Source of the DNA: Bombyx mori
Lineage: Eukaryota > Arthropoda > Insecta > Lepidoptera > Bombycidae
Assembly (NCBI RefSeq): GCF_030269925.1
Contig: NC_085107.1
Location: forward strand, 9,734,001 to 9,798,000
Reading direction: 5' to 3'
Length of the DNA stretch: 64,000 bases
Shown: positions 25,254 to 40,100 of the stretch, piece by piece
How positions within the stretch are numbered: the stretch's first letter is position 1
Layout: every line of letters begins with the position of its first letter
Program-made: the position numbers and the translations under genes
The notes under the pieces: model-generated
What the model saw: the letters and a program-made list of their open reading frames with translations, nothing else
Told to the model about the DNA's origin: nothing
The model's database searches: none

Positions 25254-27514
25254 AATTCATGAGCAATAGAGTTATTATCATAAAGATGTAGAGTGCTAAG
25301 CTGACGTGCAATTTAAAGATGTCTTAACAAGACAATTGGTACTTCAATCCCTCCGTTATCACGAACACCGAAATGAAAATGACAAACGCATTCATTGGAT
25401 GAGAAGCATTTCCTGTTCTATACACGCGAAAGAAGCATTGAGACACCCTTGCAATCTTTAAACTTGATTAAGTGGGACATGGCCTCTTCTATCATTCATA
25501 GAGAATGAGAACAAGGTTGAATGGTATCTAGAAGGATGTGAGGATCTACTGGCCGACAATGTTTGCCACGTGTGAAGCATACAGTTCTTTCATGCTTATT
25601 AATTCTGTTACAATGAGTGCGATGCATAAAAATAGTGAAATCTAAATTCTTCGTAGTGATCTTTAGGACGATCATAAGTACCGTCACTGTTTTACGGAAC
25701 TGGTCCAAGACATCCTGTTTTAGAATGGCGATTACATAGGTTTTATTAAGCGTTTATGGGTTTACTAGTTGAGTAGTCATTGTCCTGTAAATTATACTGA
25801 TACCTGAATTTTCCTTTTTTCTCGTGACAAATGTCAAAAGGGCAAAAGATTATCTGAATTTTTTTTTCTTTCGTATAAATCACTATTGAAATTACGTAAA
25901 ATTGTTGCTGATTTTCTTTGGAAATTTTGTTTCTTTGTCTGGATCTTTCATAAGCTTTGTACTGACAATTACGAACGCAACGTAAAAGGAATCAATCAAA
26001 TCGTTCAAGCCATTCTCGTATACTCCATCAAACATGTAGCAATTGTTTCTTATTGAAATACTCGTCTATTTATTGAAAATGTAGTATAGTAGTAGTATTT
26101 ATATTATACGTTTTCCCTGTACCAGAAATTCCACACAGACAACAGTATGAAAACTCCATAAAAATTAGCTTTTGCTAACGTAACCATTTTTCGTCCGAAT
26201 CGGGACGCATGACTGTTTTTAGTAGAATTTGACATCTAACTGGTACCTATACCAACCAGCTTACAATAATTGCCAGTCATTTTAGTGTGAATATAAAAAA
26301 CACTATATGAAGCGATAATTTTTGGCAATGTGACGTTTTTAACCCGCTTCTACTCGTAGTAATTTGAACTGCGTCTATTAACGCAAAGGAATATTTATAA
26401 GTAATTTTCACTAACTTCAAGACGTCCGAACTTCACTGATAATACATAAAGCACATTGACTTAAAACCCAGCGTGGTTAGAATTAAAAAAAAAGAAAATT
26501 CGATTTGCTATTAAAGCAAGTGCTTTTTAGTTTTAAAATTATTTAATATAATAATGTCCCTAAAGAGATATTATCAATTATAAGTAAAAAAGAAAGCCCC
26601 CGGAAAACAAAAAAAAAATGGGTAGAACGCCATCCCGATTCATTACTAAATAAACTGTAATACTAATAAGCTCGAATCAAGAATTCATGAAAACTTCAGA
26701 AAATCCAATAACAACTTTATTTAATACAAGCTAATGGTCAAACCACTTATTTTCTTATAGGAGTCACAACATTTTAAAATAATTACTTTCTTTCAAAACA
26801 ATTACAACAATTATGACTACTATACTTATTACATTACATGCATTTACGAAAAATTTAGCTTCGAAACTTCGGAAAAATAATAATTAATCCGATGACTAAT
26901 GAACTGATCGAGAATATGTGGTAGCTTCAAGCATTGATTGGATAATTTTTTATGTAGGTTTTTAGTTGCTCGTAATTCGACTCTAATTAACCTTGGACAC
27001 TTAAAAATTTTGAGCGAGCGTGAAGAGTTAATTCTATATCTTCGACGTATGCTTTGGAGTAAAAATATGGTGTTTTATTTCCTTGATAGCAATGACAACA
27101 TATTTTTGTCGCAATATAAAACAAGTGCGAACACAAGCATCGAGCCTAAATTAATGAACCATAGTGATGATATTTCCATATAAATAACTATCTCAAATAT
27201 TTACAATTGATAGGTACGAAAATATATATGAATTATCAAAAAATCCTCTAAAAATACACAACGTTGACAGGTAAACGAGTATGATTCTCTTTTAAAATCA
27301 ATAGGGTTACGAAGGGCGTGGATACGCCTGTTTTATATAAATCTAATCCCGTATTGGATTCATCTCTTTTCAATATATACATTTATTATTTATACATGTG
27401 TATATAAAATGAAAATTGTAATTGTAAATTGTATTATACGTGAATATTATGATTTAGTTTTAAAAGTGCATTTTTGTAAATAGTTAGAATTACATACGGC
27501 TTTTGTAATGAGAC

Positions 27515-27842
27515 ATGTCGCTCTCGATCAACCGTCAGACTTCCTTTGGCACTTCTAAACCGACACCAGCAAATAGTAAAGTCAACAAGCCAATCATGGA
27601 CAAATTGTCTCAAATGACCAGTGCACTGAGCTCTTTAACTGGATTAACTGAAATCGGTAAATATGATGTGTGTCGCCACCGGCGTTACTGTGGATTCTGA
27701 TACACAAACTTTATTAGAAGTAATAAGTAGACATGTCAAATGTGCGTGTCATGTCTCGTTTAGACACTCGCATATCACCAAGTGCATTGTAGAGGAAATT
27801 GACAGACCAAAGAGGCAGGAAGTCCGTATTAACGTCATGTAA
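27515..27842 (+). pseudogene. Unrecognised two-frame ORF, possibly a broken retrocopy
   Basis: An ATG at 27515 opens 61 codons (starting 'MSLSINRQTSFGTSKP', with 'KLSQMTSALSSLTGLTEIG') to a stop at about 27700. From about 27663 a second frame stays open for 59 codons to a TAA at 27840-27842 ('VCVATGVTVDSDTQTLLEV'). The first part is polar and looks coding in codon use. A single-base change near 27660 would join the two, and an A-rich run follows at about 27873. I do not recognise the protein. The GTAAAT at the frame change could instead be a splice donor of an unknown gene. Confidence 0.3.
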
Positions 27843-28534
27843 GACGTATTTCGATAAACTATTAGTAATTGAGAGAAAAAAAAATAAGAAATACATACGA
27901 AGCTATTTACTATATTGAGTTTTGAATAAAATCGCGTAATACAATTTACTGTGTTCCCAATACCAATTCTTTCATACAAAATTATAGTAGAAACGATTTG
28001 TGTAATTATTTTTGGATGTTTATAAATGTTTTGTGAATCATCAATACTTTTATTTTATTTAAATATTAAAACTTTGTACTGATGTGTACGGGTACGCCTC
28101 GAGCGTTATCTTAGAAAAATTCAAATACGCACGCTTAGTTTTCATAACGTTTATATATTTATTGCTCTTTATCTGTTGCCCTTTTTTTTTTTACTATTTA
28201 TTACTAGATAGATATTTAAAGAATAAGGACAAACACAAGTAGATCAGATATGAATGATTTTGGACAGCGGTCGTGGCAGATCACGTGAAGATTACCGGCA
28301 CTCAACCTTGCACGACAGCCCTGAGTCGACGGCGGCCAATTGATAATTTGCGCGAGGAGCGACCGGATGAGGCGCCGAGCCGGTGCTCATGCCTCCCCCT
28401 TCTAACTTTAGAAACGTCACTCTAACTGCGGCAAATGGATATACGAGTATCAGCAAAATTACCTAATCAAACCATACGCGAATGACAACATTGTTTCTTA
28501 TTTATTAACTTGTTCCTAAGATCCTTTGCGGTGA

Positions 28535-28640
28535 GCAGCGGCTTGGCTCTGCCCCTGGCATTGCTGAAGTCCATGGGTGGCGTTAACCACTTACCATCAG
28601 GTGGGCCGTATGCTCGTCTGTCTACAAGGGCAATAAAAAA
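28535..28640 (+). mobile_element. Family-C SINE
   Basis: Clear copy from 'gcagcggcttggctctgccc' through 'aggtgggccgtatgctcgtc' to 'agggcaataaaaaaaa'. Confidence 0.8.
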
Positions 28641-31600
28641 AAAAGATTCGGAACTCTACGGTGAAAACTTTTAATATTTCGTGACATTTTATGTGAGGTA
28701 TCCTGAGAATCCCATTCACATACTATTTCATTTATTTTTTGCAGTTACTTTGAAACGGTATATTTATTTTGTTAGAAATTTAGACTAGTATTGTTCAGTT
28801 ATTACAGATATTTATATGAACGGCAACCATATTATTAAAAAGGTTCACCCAGGGCTCTAATGGCTTTACCTAATTAGAAAATAAGAAAAAGAAACTAGAT
28901 TTTTAGGGTATACATTATTAAAGGATGTACTGTACATAACAAATCGTATTCATTTGTAGAAGTTGTGGAAGGTCAGCACATGTTTCATTATTGCTAACAA
29001 TAAACGTTTATGTGCTCTTAATAAAAGGTGCGGCTAACATTAGTTCGTAATTTCGTGAACTCATTACTCCTTGACACGGTTATATTCAAAAAGAGATACA
29101 TACATAGAAGACCACACCCACGATAGTTTAATGATTAAGTATTACATGTTAAAAGAACTGTGTTCACTATAAATTATCTCTTAATTCACACCATAAAAAT
29201 TTGGTTATACTGCAAATAAAACTTTCTTTAATATTCACTTGGAATGAATTAAATTGAATTTATCACAGAGATATGAAATTCTCATCGTACCTGAACTTTT
29301 ATTAGCCATGGTGTAGAGCTGTTCAGTTGATTACTTACGAACCACATAAGCTACAAGCCGGTGTAAAGCACCATGACATCTAACCCACCACCGGGCAAGA
29401 CACTGCGGATTCACACTTTCAAAGACGAGCACTCGTGTCGGGTCTACTGCTTTGCTCCACTACTTGGCTCACTCCCCAGTAGGGAGCGACCTAACCACTA
29501 ACCGGGAATTGGACGCACTTCCGCCCCCTTCTCTATAACCTTGTCATGTACGGCTACGCACTCCTTACTTACAACTAAATAATAGTTGAACTCTTTGAAA
29601 TTAAATAGAATCCAGTAATAAAACTTATCGATTAAATTAAAGGCAATACGCCATACCTCGTTCGGAGGTGTTCATATTTTGAAGTGGCGTTGTATGGAGC
29701 GCGACGCAGGCAACCGAGGACGTCGCCACTGGCGTCCGAATGCCACTAGTCACGATCAAATGAACATAATGGACCCGCCGGAGAGATCGTCAAAAGAAGA
29801 ATACGGGGGCCAATTATTTATTTCCATACAATGAGCGTACGGCGCGCGACCGGCGCTCAGGCGCAGTGCAGAGACGCTCCCAAACCGAGCATCGTGGGCC
29901 ACCCGCGCAATCCCACACACTGATTAGCTGCACATGTTTCTACATACACACGGAAATTGTATATTTAAATGCAATAAAAATCACCGGGGTCGTTGTCCTA
30001 ATTGGATCGTATTACTGGTGGGTAATCGTATTTTAGATACATTTTAAATTTTAACTAATCTAGCAACTCTAAAATTTTCCTGTTCGGATTGCGCATCGTA
30101 ATATTATGAAAATGTAGTGTACGTATCATATTTCTCAAGGAAGTTTTTATTTTGAGCGCCTATTCGAGGAATTCTTAGGTCAAAGAGTAATTCATAATAC
30201 AGTGCCGCTAATTGATGGCTAATTAAAGCTATTAAAAATGTGAAGATTTTAACATGATTTGTCACAGAGCCTCATCATAATTGCCTCTATTAATTCTCTT
30301 TAAATGACAGTTTTTAAGTGTTATGAAATTATAAACTAAATAAACATTATTTCTAAATTTGTATCTATACATATAGTCTCTAACGAAAAACATGCGATGT
30401 AACACAGTCACAGGAAATTAATTTCAGTTTTAAGGCCCGAAGTAGAATAAAACTCTGATATTGCACAATCCATAACCAAAGTAAATGCATGTAAAAGGAA
30501 AAAACTTTGTTCCAATGAGTACAACAGATATGTCGTACCAACGAGCTATTAGTAAAGTAGGTGCGTTGGCATAATTGTCAATATTATTTCTGTAGCATGA
30601 TTCTTATAGGTATATTTTATTAGGACTCATGCATATTATTAGAAACATGTCTTGTGTAAATCAGCCCTTATAAGCGATAAGGAGTGTTCATGATATAAGA
30701 CACGTAGGCGACGCCGCGACGGTCACAGTTAGATACAAGTGCCTAAACAAATAATATCCGAAACTTGTAGTTTGGCCACAACCAATATAGTTGGACATGG
30801 AGTGTTTACTTATACCCATCCAATGCTGCCATATTTCGTATCATCGAACGCATTGAAACGATAAAAATTCTATTATGGAATTCTCCTAAAAAATGATCGA
30901 TAGATCGACCATTTAATTTAGCAAAATAGATAGAATTTATTACAGAAACACTATGCAACTGTAGTTTTTTCATATTAAATACTTTCATTGTTCGTTGTCA
31001 TGAATTAATATAAAATATTTACATACAATCTTATAGGGATATTAAAACACAAATTGCCAAATGTTTTATAAATTAGCTTTTTTGTATTTGTTTTCATTTT
31101 AGCAAGGATCGGTGGTTGTACGCTAACTGAAGCTCATAGACATCGCATTATGAATACCATCATCCATCTTAAGACTTGAGGTCTAAGACTTACCGGCTAC
31201 CTAATTTATTGAACTCACAACGAAGTATACACAAACCAAAACATCAGATGGCGCTTTGAGTATAATACCGGACACTATAAAAATAGAGAGCCAAAGAATT
31301 CCATCGACCGAACCTATAAGTGTAATTATCACAAATTTAAGTTCAAATTATATTTTAGTGTGGAATTTCATTTATAAATTTTTCCATTCCTAATCCATGA
31401 AACCTAATCTTTCATTTTGGTGTTAGTTGTTACCCAATAACAATATTTCTGAATAAATAAAAACGTTCTAAGCAATATGAATACTGTTTTAAAAACGTAT
31501 GAATACAATAGGTTTTAGGAAAATTATAGTTACGTGTCGCTTAATAAAATATTATCTTCGTACAAGTAAACTACCACTTCTAACTTCGTACAATATACAT

Positions 31601-32235
31601 TTAATTTATCAACACTATTTATAATTGATAACCATGTTCCACATGTTGTATATACTCCGTAAACGGAATTCAGCAAATAGTGGAAAGTTTCTTGACCACT
31701 TAAATCCCTGTAATCTTTAGATTAACGATTTAGTGGAATTTTTTATTCGTTCACAGCTACTTCGAATGAAACTGTTATTGAGGTATTAAACATGATTTGT
31801 TTACGTTTTTTTTTCTTTATTACGTTGCCTTGAAAAAGTATTAAAATTTGAGGATATCTAAATTATATTCCTATCATTGTCCCAATTCACTAATACTTCG
31901 ATAGAAGCACGTGCCAAAATTTACGATAAAAGCTCGTAAATTATTCGCGTCACCCTTATCACTTTTAACGGCATAGTATTAAAAATGTAAATAACTTATT
32001 GGCTTCATTTTGCGTATTTGAATAATTGTTGTTTTGTATTACTGAAACTGATAACATAATTATTAAAAATGTTGTAATTTAGCCACGAATAAGCTTGTGT
32101 GACTAATTTTTTAATAGTTGTGACCGCGACTTCGTTCGTATGACGTGTATGCCCATTCCATGAGAATTTTTATTTTAACTGTCTTAGTAAAAGTAAATGT
32201 TAATATATAGAGAGGCTAAACAATAATTTTTATTT

Positions 32236-32480
32236 TATTTTATTGCTTAGATGGGTGGACGAGCTCACAGCCCACCTGGTGATAAGTGGTTACTGGAGCC
32301 CATAGACATTTACAACGTAAATGCGCCACCCACCTTGAGATATAAGTTCTAAGGTGTTAGTATAGTTACAACGGCTGCCCCACCCTTCAAGCCGAAACGC
32401 ATTACTGCTTCACGGCAGAAATAGGCGGGGTGGTGGTGGCATCTACTCGTGCGGACTCACAAGAGGTCCTACCACCAGAA
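32236..32480 (-). mobile_element. Bm1-type SINE body (inverted)
   Basis: Inverted copy from the T-rich end 'ttattgcttagatgggtgga' to 'ggtcctaccaccag', lacking the tRNA-like head. Located about 1.6 kb upstream of exchanger B. Confidence 0.85.
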
Positions 32481-34114
32481 AAAAATATTTATGTATCAAT
32501 CAATATCATTGTGTACAGAGGTATTCCTTATAAACAATGTTATTAGAATTACTTTTCTGATGGCATGGCTCATCACATTAACGCTATAAAAACGGGCGGC
32601 GTTGCGTATTTGGAATTTTTGTTGAACATATTTTTTTTTCTGAATAAAAACCTCAATATGGGCCCTTTTTCGCGGCTTCATCAATATATTGGTAAATTTT
32701 ATTGTTCTAATAGATGTCTAGTTTAGTATTTAAATGTATAGTAATTTCATGTTCCCACATGATGTTTATGCAAATCAGTTTTGACTTTTTTTCTAGAAAT
32801 TAAGATAAATCACGAAGTTAAAAGCATCCTAAATTTCATCAAAATCTATCGCTATCGTATTTTTGGTTGATGCGTCAAGAGACGGACAAGCAGTAGCAAA
32901 GATATTGAAAGCATATTTTATGCATTCAAGCTTTATTAGTTTCATTAAGATTTATAATATAGTGTAAATGAGTCGTCTATTATCAAAGGTGGCAATCTGT
33001 GCATTTGGACAAGAAAATGTTATTGATATGTCAATATAGATTGATTTGAATATAATCGTCTCCTTCAAAGAATACGGTTCAAAACCTGCATTAAATAAAG
33101 GTTAATACTTAACCTGTTATTTATCTAAGATGTCGTTCAGAACAGTTTTGTGACTGCCAATGGAATACAAAGTCAATAATTCGTTTTTCTGATTTACCAA
33201 TAATTGTCCAAAAGTCACATTGCCGGCTTTGATAATAGTCGACTCAAATATAGAATATAAATAAACATGAACGATGGGTAACTTAATATTGAGCAGTAGA
33301 CATTACTGGATCGAGCTACATAGCTGCTTCCGTTGCTAATGGAAATTTCCGAAGATGCGCTAGAGATTTTCTTACGTTACTCAAAGATATATATGATTGG
33401 ATGGAGCACCGCATCGTCTTTTTCGTTCATTTTTCAATTAATAATATTTTAATTATTTTTCTAACGTACATATGTAGATACAAATCAACCGAAATGATGA
33501 GGATAATAATTTAAATACCATCGATCCAGCCTTTTACGAGTTTAATACAAGCACGTCTACAAAAGAATGGTGTATTAATTATTAAGATATCAAAATTAAC
33601 AACACAATTATTAAATCTTAGCGTCCGAAAATACAACGCACTTGCTGTGAAAATATCGTCGGTTATGCGTGCACATACTGTGTAATAATACATATGAAAA
33701 TTGTTTTTAACATATAAAGATTACCTGCAGATAAGGTGAAGGTATCAATTCTTGAGCTACTGGGAAGATCAAAAAGACTATTTTATTTACACAACGATTA
33801 CAAATCGATAACACTGTTATCAATGTGTAACTAAATGCAGCAATAATAATATTTATTGACAATTATTTATTTTCATTAAGGGTCGCAAGGAGCAATCTCC
33901 CGTAGTGGCTTTCAAACTTTGAACACATTAACACGTCCATGCTAACACATGTGTATCATTTAAGAAAAGTGGTACTAATGCTTTTGTATTGCAAGCAGAG
34001 CAAATTATACGACTTTTTTATTTGATATTCGCTAAAAAATAAAAAAAAATAAAAATTGTTTAGATTTTTTTTTTATCTATCTAGTCAAAGTTTGTGGTTC
34101 TTAATTTATATTAA

Positions 34115-37100
34115 ATGGCAAAAATGCTCATAAGGACTAGACAATATGAACGTAAACATAGAGTTGCGACAATAGTGCGTGTGGTTTTGTTTTTCGGCAT
34201 CCCTATTGTTTATATGGTGGCAAAATCTATTGCAAGCAATCAAGTTATCGTTTTTGATGGTAAGGAAACTCTACAACAAACGATTGTATGTATTACCAAA
34301 AAAAGTCAGCAGTCAATACTGTGTTTTTGTTACAGAACCTGAGGCGTTTTCGTCGCGGCATCTTCTGGGCATCGTAGAGATTGAAAGGAACTGCACTCCA
34401 GCAGCTATCCTTGAGTTTCCATCTGACGGCTTGACACGTTTCCAAAGGCAACATGTAAGCATTGTAAAAGACATTATGAACTTTCAAACAAACTGCAAAT
34501 ACAGAGTAAAGGCACTGTATTTTGTCGATATTTAACCAGAAATTGTGCAATTTGTTTTAAACAATTTTTATTTTCGATACTATTTCGGGTTACGCCCTGA
34601 CTGAGTAATGTCACGACAATTTGTGAAAAATCGGAATTAAATAATTGTGGTAGCTTATTTTGTATTTAGCACTATCAAAAATCAGCTAAAGCGCGATATA
34701 AATAAGATGACCAGGAGCCTCGCGAAAATGAGCGCGTGCGAATATTTTATGATTTTAATTGTATCAATTTATTAAGAATCAGAATTGGTATCGTCAGTAA
34801 TTTTGAATGATTCACCTTCTTAGTATCAAAAACTATTAGGTCGTGTGGAGTATAATGAAAATTATTACGACTGTTTTTTTTACAGGGCTTCATACTGTTA
34901 CACTGTTTTCTAGCTTTGTACTGTTTTCTACTGCTCGGTAGTGTTTGCGAAGATTATTTCGTACCGGCCATTGAAATTATTTGCGAGCGTAAGTTAAATA
35001 AATTATTTTCCATCTTAGAAAAATACTCATAAATGATAAGCTTGAATAATAAATAATAAGGATTGCGCGCCATGTGCACGCTATTCAACCAGCGAGTCGT
35101 ATTTTGTATTCCCATCCTGATGTTTTAAATTATAATCTCTCATTCACTAGCAATGGTTCTAAATATTTTTGGGATAAAATAGAATAGCAGTGATCATTCA
35201 CCTAGCTCTGTGGTCGTGAGCCTTCGAAGTTAATAAAAAAATAAAAACAAGCTCAATAGCCGTATAATACAACAGTAAGTACCTACCTACAGCTGCAATA
35301 ACATCACCTTACAGGTTTAAACATAGCTTCGGATATCGCAGGCGCAACTTTCATGGCAGCAGCCAGTTCAAGCCCAGAGTTGTTCATTAATTGCGTGGGT
35401 ACCTTCGTCACTGAAGGAGATCTGGGCGTTGGTGCTGTGGTTGGGTCTGCAGTTTTCAATGTCTTAGCAGTTCCGGCATGCTGCGCGCTTTTCGCTGGGG
35501 CAGTAAGTTCCATACTATATCTACAACATAAACAATAGTCCTGTTTTTATGAATTCAGCACATTTCAAACATAGTGGTTGCACAGATCACACAGATTTTC
35601 ATATACATATATGTATATATTAGATTTCAGATATGCTCGTAAAAAAGTTAAGGAAAATGCAAATGAAATGTCAGTCCTTCGTCAGTGTGATAAAGATGAT
35701 TTGGCGCATACAAAATGACGCGCAGTAAATTGTAGTAATTCATTCTACGAATTGTGTGATAGTGATAAGAAAAAGACGAGATTTTCAAACATAATCGTAT
35801 TGCAATAAAGATATAATATAATAAACCTTAATCCACAGCAACGGAGAAATAGATAAGAGTTCAATTCTTATTTATTTTATGTTGAGATGTATTTCAAATA
35901 TCGGATCTAAAAGAAGAAAAACTATTTTTTTGTAAGTGACTTCACCTAAAAACGAAGGCTTCGTGTGGCTGCTGCCCTACCATTTATCCTAAAACTCTTA
36001 ATTACTTCAGGGCAAAAATTAGCAGATTATTTTATATACCCCCACCCCACCTCGCATGCTAATGATATGCACCGTCACTAGTAATTATGAGTTTTTTTTT
36101 AAATTACCGTTTTCAATTATATCACACGATATTAGTCTTTCAACGTGGAAGTCAACCGTAAACAAACACGTATTAGGAAAGTATTGTTTCTCAATTCGCT
36201 TCTTCCGCTTCGCTTCAGGTGATCCATTCGCTGTTTCGCTTCGAGTAGTTCCGATTACTGATTAACTGCGTACCATCTCTTCGACGCTTTTATAGTCGAA
36301 ACGACATCCCTAGAAGCGTCGAGAACGTTTCTCACAAGTCGAGTACCTTCGATGTGTGTTTCCGCTATTTGACAATAGGTGGCGTTGTACTTCTCGAGCG
36401 TTCTCGAGGCTATTCGATGTTCGTTAGGCTATTCGGCGATAGATGGCACAACTCTTACCGGCGTAGAAGTATTTACGTCAGCAAACTAACACCTGTCTTC
36501 ACGATTGAAGCCCCACATCTCTGGTTACGAATAGAGTGGACGTCTTATCTATTAGGTCACACGGATACTTCAGTTTAAGTAATAAAGTAACAATAACAAG
36601 GTAGGCCGATTTCAGGCTTACCAAATTCTACTACTGATATGGAGGAATGATAAAATATATTTATTTTATTAAATCGTTGCTTTTTTTATCAATGCTTTAA
36701 TAAATATTTAATCTCATTTTTATTACCGTATATTATAATCGGTACTGAGTGTTTATCGAAGTACATAGTTCGGAATGTGCCATTTTTGAATAATACTATC
36801 CCTTCCGGTTTCTGTGTGAAACAATAAGTTCCAGTTTGGAGACCAGAACGATCAGTGTGGTTCTAGTAACATGACAAGTTAAACCTGGTCAAATAAAAAA
36901 CCTTAATACAAGATGTAAGCAACCTCCTTAAAGACCGTTAACTGCACTACATCTTGACTGTGTACCCGTATTGCCGATGTCCACGAGCAATAGTAAACAT
37001 TTACGATCAGAGGCATCCAAAGCTTTTATAGCCATAAGAATTTTAAATATATTATATGAATTTTGAATAAGGAAATTGTGTTGAATGTTTGAAAACATAA

Positions 37101-40100
37101 CGCGTCACTACCGTACGTTGTGATTGCAATACTCAATCGCCAACAGGTGGAGTCGCAAACACGTTTTTATTAGCTTGACCTGTATTTATGTGACGGAATC
37201 TTACAGCGTAATTTTAACTAACACCAAGACGTCTGATTAAATCGAAATTTTTCACACATACCAACCACCGCAAATAAAGATAAATTTTAGTTCCACATGC
37301 TGTGTTTTGTTAATTAAACTTTATTTAGTTTTAATAAATACATATGCATATCTTCTGTTCAACAATTTTATGTCTTCCTTCGATTATCAGGTGCATCTCA
37401 ATTATATAATTCGATCATTTTCCTGTAGCCATTCACAAGTTACCGTGTCCTCAAAAATGACCAATTAGTAATATGGCTTTGTAATAATTGACTTTGTAAT
37501 AAAAAATGAAGAAATTTCGACTTTTGTGTTACAGGTAATAGAATTGGACTGGTGGTCAGTCACCAGGGATTGCATGATGTACGCAGTTGCCGTGGTCGCC
37601 CTTATCTTGACTCTCCTCGATGACAAAATATACTGGCACGAAGCTCTGCTTCTCGTACTTATGTACACATTTTATATATTAGGTATGTTCGTATTGCTTT
37701 ATTTCTCTATACTAATAACAAACTAAGTTATAAACTAGCATTTGGTGTTGAAGTGTCCGTCAAAAGTGGGTAAAATTGTGCGCTCACCAACTTATCCAAG
37801 TGTAAGTTAGTGTACTCATTACGTGTTTAAGCACAAATTTAATAATAAAGGAATAAGATCGTGTAAAATTAGTCTAGCCCGTAAAATATATAAATTTCAT
37901 AATTGTATTAAAATCACGCTTGTTCAGATACTGTTTTCCTGTCTATATCTGTCTGATTTAAGGCGCGCGATTGCCGTTCTAAAACAAAATTGTAACTACG
38001 AATTCTTATCTTAAGGTACTTACGCTTACAAATAACACATTGTAATATCTATTAGTCTTTTAAGGTAGAAAGTAGATGCTTACAAAAGTCTAATAGGTTA
38101 TGATATAACTGATAAAACTAATAAATAATTTATCTAATAAGAACTATCGTGGACAGTATTAGTTAAACTTAGCAACTTAGCGCTAACTTAATTTGTTATA
38201 TGAGAACGTTCGATGCACTAAATGAACTAGTTATTTTATAATACAATGTATAAATATTTATAAAGTAATCGCAATGATGGCTGGATAGTGCCTACATGCA
38301 TGCTCGTACAGGCTTCTCTAAACAGGTAGATAACGCTCGGCGGACTGTGGTAGTCGCACAGATGGACTGTGGTAGACTTTAAAAATACGATACGATTTTA
38401 GAATTTTATTATAGTTATTTATGTGTATTTTTGCAAACATTTAACAAATATACGTTTTTTTTTTTAATTTTTTTTTACTAAACAATGTTAATATTTTTTT
38501 TAAATAATGCATAAAAGATACATTAAATCAATAAAGAAAACGTTACACACACTACATATGTATTTGATGCACACACTGCATACTGTTTATTGTCAAACTT
38601 TTGTTCTTGACGCCTGTTGTCAAATTGAGAATAGATTAAATATTGTTTGTCTTTGTTAATATTTTTTATAGTGTAGTCTTGGCGAAATTTGTGATTGTAG
38701 AAGTATAAAATACAATCATAATAGTGTACAAACTTACAATTCCAATTAATTATAATCGAATTTCGACTACTGCGGGACCTCTAGTTTGAGGAAGACTACT
38801 AACACTGATTCGAACAATTGATTTTAGCAATGGTTTTCAACAATCGACTGGGTTCAGTGGTCAAGAGAGGCTGTTGTTTTTTCAAAAAGTCCAAAACATA
38901 CACTGAAGTCACACCACTACTCATCAAAGGTAAGTTCAACTTTCAAATATATTAGAAAACCGTAATAGGTAAACCTATACAAGTTACGCATAATGAAGAA
39001 AACGTTGCGAAAGTGTATATCTATTTATATTTAGAAAGAAATATACTTAATCTTAAATATTGATTGTCTAATATATAGAATAAATAATGGTCTCTAGACG
39101 CGTTTACAACCGAAAAATCTTATAGCATAATTATTATTAATACCTTACAAATAGTACCATTAGGTTTCGGAATAGTCATAAACTTACGTATTGAAAATTA
39201 TAAGAAAGAGTTTACTAAACTGATGGGAAGTTGGTTAGGCCTTTTTGGTTTTTTTTTGTCTTATTTGTTAGTTCACGAGCCGTACATTTTTCAATAAAAT
39301 ACTTAACTTGATAGTGTCTTACCATACTTTATAAATCATTAATACTTTTTCTTTTTACAGAAAAAATCAACCCTTTAGATGCATCACAACGTATGACGCC
39401 CCGTTCTGTTCAAAACGGTGACCTGGAGCGAGGAATAGAAATGACGAGAAGACACGATTCTACGGGATCAGGTATTACCCATTCATTATTTGTTGTCGTG
39501 TTCAAGGTGCTAAGGCCCCCAGATGAGGCAGAAAGGTCTTCATTAGTATTTCGCCACGGCGATCGGTCTTGGGCCACGCGCTTTACTTCGGGCCAGATTA
39601 GACTAATTACCTTCATCTCGAGACGTTCATTCTTTCATTCGGCATCTCATCATTATTCATGTTCATTATGTCTAGACATTATTGGTAATTAGCAATACTG
39701 CCATGCCAACTTTAGATAAAGGTTGATAATGATGATGATAAAATAAAAAAGTTCGAACCAAAACTATTTGCTTCTATGAATGAATGAATGAAAATATATG
39801 ATTTTTGGCGCGAACCATCCGGCTGATCCTGGAATGATATTCTGCTAACGAGGTTTGAATAAAGTCCGTAGTTTCCTTAATTTGAAAATTCCCTTTTCAG
39901 ATATAAGCACTAGCTCAGTTTGGTCTTTTCCTGGCGATAAGATATCATTTTGGAAGAAATTATTCTGGGTACTGACATGGCCGATTCGACTTATCCTTTG
40001 GGCTACAATACCCGACTGCAGGCATCGACACAGCATTTATCCTCTAACCTTCATCATGTGTATTACGTGGATAGGCAGTGTGTCTTACCTAGTCGCTTGG

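Larger units (their letters stand above)
24540..34114. other. Intergenic interval between the two head-to-head exchanger genes
   Basis: About 9.6 kb that must hold both promoters and the missing first exon of exchanger A. Contents seen: a possible exon at 25175-25253, a two-frame ORF remnant at 27515-27842, a family-C SINE at 28535-28640, GC-rich blocks around 28260-28400 and 29690-29930, a GC-rich segment at 29350-29530 of unknown origin, and an inverted Bm1-type SINE at 32236-32480. The rest is AT-rich with no coding signal I can support. Confidence 0.5.

Noticed and set aside
25496..25708. 70-codon minus-strand frame tested as the missing first exon of exchanger A
   Set aside because: No hydrophobic segment, wrong phase for the exon at 24539, and no similarity to NCKX starts.
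39393..39692. 99-codon single-exon gene
   Set aside because: Only its first 79 bases are coding, as part of exon 39361-39471 of exchanger B; the rest reads into the intron past a GTATTA donor.
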